Shown: one piece after another, positions 13,652 through 20,418 of the stretch | Position numbering within the stretch: position 1 is the first letter of the stretch | Layout of the letters: every line of letters begins with the position of its first letter | Virus record (IMG/VR): IMGVR_UViG_3300029448_000567 | Coordinates: 1 to 20,418 of that record | Reading direction: 5' to 3' (one strand) | DNA: 20,418 bases | Source: a virus | The notes under the pieces: model-generated | What the model was told of the DNA's origin: nothing | The model's input: the letters and a program-made list of their open reading frames with translations, nothing else | Databases searched by the model: none | Translations under genes and position numbers: made by a program

Positions 13652-16600
13652 ATGGCTACAAATGAAATTTTATCTTCACTTTTCAAACAAGAGCAGGCAG
13701 AACGAGAAACTCGGTTAGCTACTGATCCCTCTCTTAGAGAAAAGCTTGACCCTACAGCACCTGCAATACAAACAAGTCCCGCATCTATTGGTGAAATATT
13801 CTCTGCTGGGTTTGATGTCGGAGTAGATCAGCTAGAGGGGGATGTTAATAGGGCGAAAGCAATAGGTAACTTACTTATTGGTAATGATGCGGCTGCAAAA
13901 AGAAATCTACAAAAAGCTCAATTTGATGATGAGGAAGCAGCTAGAGTATTAGAAGGGTTAGCTGGTTTTGATCAATTTTTAGAAGAGCCCACTTTTGACG
14001 GTTTTTCTGAGCAAGTAACTAAAAGTATAGGTCAATTTACTCCCCTTGCTTTAACTTCAGTCGCCTCTGGTTTTACTGGAGCTCTCGTAGGGTTGTTAGG
14101 TAGAGGGGCGTTTACCGCTAGCTCTAGAGCGGGAATGAAAGAGTTATTCTCAGGAGCACTAAAGAAAAAATCTTTACAGCAGACTTTGAGCCCAGAAGAG
14201 AAAGTTATTTTAGATGGGGCGTATGGTGTAAGCCGTTTTGCAAAAGGGGGCGCTATAGTAGGTGCTTTTGGGCAAGAGCAGTTGATAGGTTCGTCTCAAG
14301 CTTTGGCTGAGTTCCAAGACGCGGGCAGAGAAATTACTGCAGACGAAGCTGCAGCTGCTACAGCTTTAGGTGTACCTCAAGCTATTTTAGGTACGTTATC
14401 AGAGTCTTTATTTGCAAGTTCATTGTTAAAATTATCTTTTCGTAAATCTAGACTTGGTGCAGTTCAACAAAAACAAGCTACTGGAAGAAAGTTGAATGGG
14501 GATGAAGAACGTTTATTAGCTATCTCTGCAAAAAGACAACGTGGCGAATTCTTAACAAAAGCGGAAGATGACATTTATAGGGCCTCAATAAATCCGGGAC
14601 CTTACTTTGGTAATCTTATGAAAGATGTGGCAAATGCTACTGCTGCTTCTTCTGTGGCTGAGGGTGTAACGGAACTAGGGCAAGAAGAAATACTTATCCA
14701 ACAAAGAAAAAATTTAGATCCCGAGTACTCAGATCAAGAGGCTGCGTTACGTAGAGCAGAATCTGCTTTTGCTGGTTTCTTTGCTGGGGGTGCTAGGTCA
14801 GCTGTTGCTTCTCCTGTTTCTAGTGTATTTAATACAGCTAGGCAGCAGTTGCAAAACGTTAGAGAAAATCAGGTGTATGCTAATTTAAGAGAAGAACAAT
14901 ACGGGCCTATGTCTGGTATGCCTATACCTGAGACCGAAAAACAAGTAGATGTTCAGATAACTGCTCTAAAACAAGGTCAAAAGAACGCTATGTATATCCC
15001 AGAGGGGACAGAACTTTCTTCTGATATTAAAACTAAATTAAGAAACGCAGGAGTAACCGATGCAAACTCTATTACAGTTGAGGGTATTGGTACCTTTGTT
15101 ACAAACAATACTGATAAGTTCGCTATCTTAAGTAAGGCACAAGCCGAAAATAGATTATTAGATAATTCTTTCTTAGCTTCGTTTTTAGATTATTCAAATG
15201 TGGGTCGTCCTATGGATGATCTTGTAGTCATTGTTAAAGAACCGACTACGGGTGAAATAATTGAACAACAAACTACAGATCCAGACGGTGTAGCTCTAGC
15301 CGAAAGTAATTTTAGAGAGAGATATGGCCCGGATGTAATTATAGAAACAGTAATAAGTGAAGAAGCAGTAGCTGATAAAAAACAAAGCCAAGACGTTGAA
15401 GTTAGAGGCGAAGGTGGGTTTACTGTTGATTTAGATGACCCAGAAATACAACAAGCAATTGCAGAAGGAGACTTACCAAATTTTGCCCAAGAACTTGGTA
15501 TCGAAGAAGAGTTTGGTATGTCAACAGCTTTGGATGATGAGACTGGATTTGTGCAAGTTGAAAAAAATCTTCCAAAATCAGGTAAAAAGAAAGGTGAGAT
15601 TGATACGTATAACATTATTTCACCAGAGGACTTTGAGAATTATTCTGAAGAAGCAAAGACTAGAATTACTGAAAAAAGACAAAAAGTATTAGACGGCCTT
15701 ACGGCTAAAAGAGAAGTAATGGAAGGGTTTGGGGTAGAGGAAGCTTTTGTACCCCAAGCAACTAAAGATTTAATAAATACTTTAAATGAAGGGGCTTTAG
15801 ATAAGTATCTAACGTTAATTGACAGATCTCCCACAGCTGATTTGTCTTTTGTTTTAGGAGATGATAACAAAGTAAGAATAAGGTTTGTTGCTCAACCTGG
15901 AGCTACCCGTATTTCTGAAAAAACCGAATTTAATTTGGTACAAGAAGCTTTCCAAAAAGCGAGACAAGATGGTTATAGTGATAGAAATAAAACTGTTTCC
16001 ATACGTACAGAAAGCCCGGAGTTTGCTTGGTTTGCAAGGATACCAAACGCTGTTGCTAACCGTGATGCGCAAGAAGTTTATGTAGGTAGGAATACTTTTA
16101 ATTATTCAACAACAGATAAACCGTTAAACATGAACAGGTTGTTAAAAGCTGGAAGAGCCTTATGGGCAAGAGAAACAGACCCTGTGACTCGAAGACAATT
16201 TAGTTACCAACAGCAACTAGTACTAGGGCTTGGTACTATACTTCCTTTTTTAAAACAGAGTGGCGACAGATCCGATGCATCAGGTCAATTTCTTTCTGAT
16301 AGCAAGGGCCAACCAATTGAAATACTTCATGTAGATAAAACGACTGGAGAGATTAGCAATCTAGCAGAGTTAACTGATGCACAAGCACGTGCAATAAAAA
16401 TTTGGTATGACCCAGTACAGAAAAAATATTTAAGTCTAGGCGAACTAAACTTAATTGGTAGAGAAGATTTAGACGGTAGTTCTCTTAGCGTAGACGTTAA
16501 TTTTGCCGATAGGATTAAAAAAATAGCAGCTAAAATCGTAGGTGCAAATATTTCTGTGCAAGGTATTCAAGGCAGAGAAACTTTTACTAGTTTAAGAGGG

Positions 16601-19600
16601 GAAGGTATTGGTACAGCTGCAAAAAATTTAGCTAGGTTTGATCCCGGAACTGTTGATTTATTCAGAGTGTCAATTCCAAAAAATGGAACAGTTACAGTAA
16701 ATATAGCTGGGCGTGACATCGTTGTAAAAAATAATGACATTGTAGACACATCTATTAGAAATGAAGTGCAAGCATTACAAGGTCTGCCACGTTTTACTAA
16801 AGTTCCAGAAGGAGAGCCTATTGTAGCTAAGACCGGAAATGTTGTAAGTAGCATTAATTACAAAGAAGTTGCAGATTTTATAGACAATGATTTTGCCGAG
16901 CTTCTTGCTGATAGCCAAGTATTTAATAAAACACTTTTTAACAATGTGTTTGTGCCAAATTTTGTAGAAAGAAGTTTTGAAGGCGATTTTCTTAAAAACC
17001 CAGATTTTGGAGCTTTCGAGGGAGCGCCAGCATTAACTGACATAGACCGTGCTACGTTTATTGATGAGTTAGAAAGCTTTGCGGAAAGGCAGGGGGTAAT
17101 TTTAGATCCTAGAGCAGATAGAACTGACGAGGAAACCGCTGATGTAAATGTTCCTGGAGTTGGCTCTAATTTAGAAATAGAAGCTGGTATTTTAGAAGGG
17201 CTAAGAATAGAGGATGTACCGTTAACTTATATAAATGTAACCGACACTACAGAAAACATTCAACTGCAAAGAGACCTTACTCAAGATAGTTTGAATCAAC
17301 CTTCTCGTAGAGCCCCTAGAGAAACTTTTGCGGAGCGTAAAAAAAGAGCAGAAGGTAAGGTAAAAGAGATAGATGTAAAAGGCATAAGATTTTCTAAAGG
17401 TGTTGCGGCTATGTTTACCAGAGCAGAAGATAGCTCAGTGCCGTATGAACAAAGAAGATTTCAAGGAGTGGATACAACTCCTGCTGTACTGTCGGGGTAT
17501 AAAGCGGTGTTGGACATGTTAGGTTTAAAAAGAGACTCGATTGTTATTACATCTACGGATGATAGCTATAGCATGAACATCGAAGCTAAATTTACAACTC
17601 CAGATGGTAAGACAATCGAAGGTATAGGACAGGTAAACAACTTTATAAGAAAACAACAAGCGGAGTTAGAAAATAACACTGACCCTGAAAATTTGGCACA
17701 GATATTAAAGTTTGGTAACAAAGATATTGTTATTTTAAAAGATTTTGCCGCAGGGGAATTGACTAACGGTAACCCTAAAGAAGATGCTGTTTACAGAAGA
17801 TTTTTATCTTTAGGTCATGAGTTTGGACACTCTTACTTGTTTCAAGAATTAGATAACATACAAGGCAAACCTATATTTGATAGGCTGTATAAGGCTTATG
17901 AGAAAGCTATAGCAGGTGAAAACCCACCTCCATCCTATTTAGGTAAGTATGGTTTTGAAGAGTTTTTATCAGATCAATTTAGTTTAGCCTCTATTGAACG
18001 ATTAAATGATGTGAAACCTACTACCGTTGAAGCTGGGTTTTTCCACAAGCTTGTTAAAAAGTTAGAAACTTTCTTTAAATCGCTTACAGGATTTTTACAA
18101 CAACGTTACGGACAAGGGGTAACTCCAGAGTTTAATCAGTTTTTACAAACCACTGCTAATAGATTTAAAACAGCTCCTGCTAAAAACAACGCTATGGGGT
18201 ATTTAGGAGAGATTGAAATACGTAATGCAGTAGGAGAAATTAAAAATACTGTTAATAATTGGTTAGGTGGTAGAAAAACTATTAACAAGTTAAATAAATC
18301 TGTGAAAGATTCAATGTCAACAAAAGATACTACTACGTTGTTAGAGAAAGCTTATTGGCTATCTTCTTTTATATTTTTGCCTGCGCATAATCATTTGTTG
18401 GCTCAAAGAAAAAGAGTTTCAAGCACTAAAGAAAAAAATATTATTAAAAATTTAGCAGATCAAGCGTATATCTCATCTAAAGAAAGGGGTAGAGGGTACT
18501 TAAATAACCACCCTAATGCGCACTCTGAAAAAGTAAATGAACTACTTTCTATACCTGAGTTAGCTATAGAGGACCCTATGAATCCTACGCAAGCTGAAAT
18601 GAAAAGATTAAATGATGTGCTATTAGCAGCTGAGCCTAGTGTGGCTACTACTCAGTTAGGTCCAGAAGCAACAGCAGTTAGAAGTTTCTTACAAAACTTT
18701 TGGCTTACAGTCTTAAAAGAAAATGATGTAGGTTTTAGAGAAAACTTTTTCCCAAGGGCTTTAGATATCTTTGAGCTCATGGCTAACCCAACTAAACAAG
18801 CAGCGTTGGTTGATTTGTTAAATGAGTACAATCCTAAAAAAGCCAATGAGCGTAATTTTAGTTTTGAAAAAGTAGTCGCTGAATTAATTAAAGAAGAGAG
18901 TGATGCTACTCTTGATAACTTAGAAGGTCAGACAGAAGAAGCAGTTTCAGATGTAGCTGTTGGTTCAAATAGAGAACGTACCGAGTATTTTAAAAACATA
19001 CCTAACGAAAGACTTAGAGAAATTGGAGTGCTTAAAGCACCAGTTGAAAGTATGTTGGAATATATTAACTCAATGATTAAAAGAACTGAATACAACAAAG
19101 CTTTTAAGTACCCACTTGATGGTTTAAGTCCACAAGCTAGAGCAGTTTTACAAGAAAGGGATATTACTTTTACTAGAAAAGCAGCCAACCCAGAGGGATT
19201 TTTAGAAGGTTGGAAAGCAGTAGAAGCACAACTAGCAGAAATATCTGATCCTAAAGTTAGACAAGAAGCTAGGAATACTATGAGAGCTATGATTGGTAAA
19301 TCTGATACTACTATGAAGCCAGTGTTTAGAAACGTTAATAGTTTCTTTTTGACATTAAACGTAGTTACTTATTTAACTTTTGCGCCTTTGGCTTCTTTTC
19401 CAGATGCAGCTGGGCCAGTGTTGTTCTCAGGAGATTATAGAGCTGTAACACAAGATTTAGTGAAGGTAGTTAAAGAATACGCTAGCGGTAAACAAGGTAG
19501 AGATAGATTACGAAAACTTTCTTTAGATATTGGAGTGAATTCTGCTAGTGCTTTACACATGTTTTACGTCAACGCTGCAGAACAAAACTACGTAGGCCCT

Positions 19601-20362
19601 ACAGCTAGACGTATTCAAGACATATTTTTTAAAGTAACTGGTTTAGAAGGCTTCACTCGTTTTATGAGAATATATGCTGCAGGTATGGCGGAAGCTTTTA
19701 TGATTAGAGCTGCAGAAGGAGCTAAAGAAGGAGATACTATTTTAGCTAGACAGTTAGAATCTTTAGGTTTAACACCTCAAGAAGTAGAGGCTTGGCAAAA
19801 AGATGGGGGTGATTTCTCTAGGCACGCAAAGGTAAAAGAGGCACACGCTAAGTTTGTTGATGAGTCTTTAGTTAGACCGAATGCAGCAGAAAGACCTGCT
19901 TGGGCTTCTAGTCCTTACTTTGCTCTTATCTGGCAATTGAAGTCGTTCTTTTATGCTTACGGTAAAAATATTATGATGGGTCTCTACAGAACTTCCAAGT
20001 TACGTGGGCAAGAGGCAGGTCTAACTGCAGCCTCTGCTCCTTTATTTTTAGGTATGGTAACCTTGCTACCTTTGACTATGGTTGGGTTAGAACTTAGAGA
20101 ATTTATAAAATACTTAGCAGGAGGAGGAGACGCAGCTAAATTAAGAACTAATAATATGAATTGGGGCGAGTATAGTTTTGAAATATTAGATAGATCGGGA
20201 ACTTTAGGTCCTTTTGGATTATTAGTCCCAGCAATAGAAGCAGAGAGGTATGGAGATGAGTTTTGGATTTCTCCTTTAGGGCCTACTGCAGAAAGATTTG
20301 AAGATTTAATACAAGGAGAGTTAAAACTGAAAGATATAACTCCAGTGCTCTCTGCGTTATAA
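13652..20362 (+). CDS. Giant internal virion/ejection-type protein with metallopeptidase motif, 2236 aa
   Basis: This is by far the largest gene. Its place after three probable ejection proteins, its size and its hydrophobic ends fit a T7 gp16-like or polyvalent internal protein that is injected with the DNA. Residues about 128-152 are hydrophobic (PLALTSVASGFTGALVGLLG), as is a stretch near 228-262, followed by VTELGQEE and an Ala/Gly-rich AFAGFFAGGARSAVAS. A zinc-metallopeptidase signature is HEFGH at 1389-1393, with EEFLSDQ at 1436-1442 as probable third ligand. Later come FFLTLNVVTYLTFAPLASFP (about 1895) and a near-terminal hydrophobic segment (PLFLGMVTLLPLTMVGLEL, about 2129-2147). The WASSPYFALIWQLKSFFYAY segment resembles the end of other giant phage internal proteins. 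No transglycosylase or RNA polymerase motif is seen. The ATG abuts the previous TAA. Confidence 0.75.
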   Translation: MATNEILSSLFKQEQAERETRLATDPSLREKLDPTAPAIQTSPASIGEIFSAGFDVGVDQLEGDVNRAKAIGNLLIGNDAAAKRNLQKAQFDDEEAARVLEGLAGFDQFLEEPTFDGFSEQVTKSIGQFTPLALTSVASGFTGALVGLLGRGAFTASSRAGMKELFSGALKKKSLQQTLSPEEKVILDGAYGVSRFAKGGAIVGAFGQEQLIGSSQALAEFQDAGREITADEAAAATALGVPQAILGTLSESLFASSLLKLSFRKSRLGAVQQKQATGRKLNGDEERLLAISAKRQRGEFLTKAEDDIYRASINPGPYFGNLMKDVANATAASSVAEGVTELGQEEILIQQRKNLDPEYSDQEAALRRAESAFAGFFAGGARSAVASPVSSVFNTARQQLQNVRENQVYANLREEQYGPMSGMPIPETEKQVDVQITALKQGQKNAMYIPEGTELSSDIKTKLRNAGVTDANSITVEGIGTFVTNNTDKFAILSKAQAENRLLDNSFLASFLDYSNVGRPMDDLVVIVKEPTTGEIIEQQTTDPDGVALAESNFRERYGPDVIIETVISEEAVADKKQSQDVEVRGEGGFTVDLDDPEIQQAIAEGDLPNFAQELGIEEEFGMSTALDDETGFVQVEKNLPKSGKKKGEIDTYNIISPEDFENYSEEAKTRITEKRQKVLDGLTAKREVMEGFGVEEAFVPQATKDLINTLNEGALDKYLTLIDRSPTADLSFVLGDDNKVRIRFVAQPGATRISEKTEFNLVQEAFQKARQDGYSDRNKTVSIRTESPEFAWFARIPNAVANRDAQEVYVGRNTFNYSTTDKPLNMNRLLKAGRALWARETDPVTRRQFSYQQQLVLGLGTILPFLKQSGDRSDASGQFLSDSKGQPIEILHVDKTTGEISNLAELTDAQARAIKIWYDPVQKKYLSLGELNLIGREDLDGSSLSVDVNFADRIKKIAAKIVGANISVQGIQGRETFTSLRGEGIGTAAKNLARFDPGTVDLFRVSIPKNGTVTVNIAGRDIVVKNNDIVDTSIRNEVQALQGLPRFTKVPEGEPIVAKTGNVVSSINYKEVADFIDNDFAELLADSQVFNKTLFNNVFVPNFVERSFEGDFLKNPDFGAFEGAPALTDIDRATFIDELESFAERQGVILDPRADRTDEETADVNVPGVGSNLEIEAGILEGLRIEDVPLTYINVTDTTENIQLQRDLTQDSLNQPSRRAPRETFAERKKRAEGKVKEIDVKGIRFSKGVAAMFTRAEDSSVPYEQRRFQGVDTTPAVLSGYKAVLDMLGLKRDSIVITSTDDSYSMNIEAKFTTPDGKTIEGIGQVNNFIRKQQAELENNTDPENLAQILKFGNKDIVILKDFAAGELTNGNPKEDAVYRRFLSLGHEFGHSYLFQELDNIQGKPIFDRLYKAYEKAIAGENPPPSYLGKYGFEEFLSDQFSLASIERLNDVKPTTVEAGFFHKLVKKLETFFKSLTGFLQQRYGQGVTPEFNQFLQTTANRFKTAPAKNNAMGYLGEIEIRNAVGEIKNTVNNWLGGRKTINKLNKSVKDSMSTKDTTTLLEKAYWLSSFIFLPAHNHLLAQRKRVSSTKEKNIIKNLADQAYISSKERGRGYLNNHPNAHSEKVNELLSIPELAIEDPMNPTQAEMKRLNDVLLAAEPSVATTQLGPEATAVRSFLQNFWLTVLKENDVGFRENFFPRALDIFELMANPTKQAALVDLLNEYNPKKANERNFSFEKVVAELIKEESDATLDNLEGQTEEAVSDVAVGSNRERTEYFKNIPNERLREIGVLKAPVESMLEYINSMIKRTEYNKAFKYPLDGLSPQARAVLQERDITFTRKAANPEGFLEGWKAVEAQLAEISDPKVRQEARNTMRAMIGKSDTTMKPVFRNVNSFFLTLNVVTYLTFAPLASFPDAAGPVLFSGDYRAVTQDLVKVVKEYASGKQGRDRLRKLSLDIGVNSASALHMFYVNAAEQNYVGPTARRIQDIFFKVTGLEGFTRFMRIYAAGMAEAFMIRAAEGAKEGDTILARQLESLGLTPQEVEAWQKDGGDFSRHAKVKEAHAKFVDESLVRPNAAERPAWASSPYFALIWQLKSFFYAYGKNIMMGLYRTSKLRGQEAGLTAASAPLFLGMVTLLPLTMVGLELREFIKYLAGGGDAAKLRTNNMNWGEYSFEILDRSGTLGPFGLLVPAIEAERYGDEFWISPLGPTAERFEDLIQGELKLKDITPVLSAL

Positions 20363-20372
20363 TGAGGTAAAT

Positions 20373-20418
20373 ATGGCATATTCGAATACAATAAAACTAG
20401 TGGTTGGGGACACTTTAC
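20373..20418 (+). CDS. Start of next gene, possible tail/baseplate-type protein (partial)
   Basis: An ATG at 20373 follows GAGG (20364-20367) and begins a frame that is open to the edge, encoding MAYSNTIKLVVGDTL. It starts ten bases after the giant gene and is the next member of the same operon. The IKLVVGDTL opening resembles the N terminus of Ig-like phage tail or baseplate proteins, but 15 residues are too few for a firm call. Confidence 0.5.
   Translation, partial: MAYSNTIKLVVGDTL

Noticed and set aside
13652-14900. Lytic transglycosylase or lysozyme domain at the N terminus of the giant protein
   Set aside because: No catalytic-Glu motif of these families is seen; the region is hydrophobic and Ala/Gly-rich.
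15190-15615. Leftward open frame of 141 residues
   Set aside because: Lies within the giant gene, is Ser/Pro-rich antisense, and has no supporting signals.
13652-20362. Giant protein as an N4-type virion RNA polymerase
   Set aside because: The capsid type suggested N4, but no polymerase motif is visible and the protein has membrane-type segments and a peptidase signature instead.
1-20418. CRISPR array, integrase, insertion sequence or attachment site
   Set aside because: No regularly spaced repeats, transposase or integrase gene, or terminal inverted repeats were found.

Overview
The window is one flank of a tailed double-stranded DNA phage genome, or of a phage contig from a metagenome: the packaging and virion-assembly block. 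It carries a small and a large terminase subunit, a P22-type portal, an acidic scaffold-like protein, a major capsid protein of the N4-gp56 type, two neck/adaptor-like proteins, a GNAT-like protein and three successive candidate internal (ejection) proteins, the last 2236 residues long. This gene order, with the long ejection-type proteins and no tail tape measure or sheath in view, suggests a short-tailed (podovirus-like) phage. The sequence is AT-rich with dense, overlapping genes, which fits an aquatic phage; the host cannot be named from the sequence.

Layout. Bases 1-123 are non-coding with short repeats. Bases 156-748 hold two small leftward genes with a 4-base stop/start overlap, a good ribosome binding site each, and a UUCG-capped hairpin (124-147) just past the last stop that pairs better on the leftward RNA. 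Bases 749-1034 form a divergent control region with a 13-bp direct repeat and three graded A/T tracts. From 1035 to the right edge all genes are rightward: an HNH endonuclease, terS, terL, portal and scaffold overlap one another, then comes a 212-bp structured leader, the capsid gene and a strong intrinsic terminator. After it the neck, GNAT-like and ejection genes are packed with overlaps or gaps of 0-3 bases, and a new gene starts at 20373 and runs off the window.

How they work together. TerS and TerL package DNA through the portal into a shell built by the capsid protein on the scaffold; the two neck proteins would close the portal and join the tail; the 213-, 184-, 723- and 2236-residue proteins would sit inside the head and be injected with the DNA. 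The capsid gene is set apart as its own regulatory unit: hairpin-rich leader in front, terminator behind.

Most worth a second look: the leader's last hairpin, whose loop is complementary to the capsid ribosome binding site; the zinc-metallopeptidase signature inside the giant ejection-type protein; a 36-bp near-exact repeat inside the 723-residue gene; the zinc ribbon at the TerL N terminus; and a GNAT-like protein lacking the usual acetyl-CoA loop. No tRNA, CRISPR array, integrase or insertion sequence was found. All family calls come from reading the sequence, without database searches.
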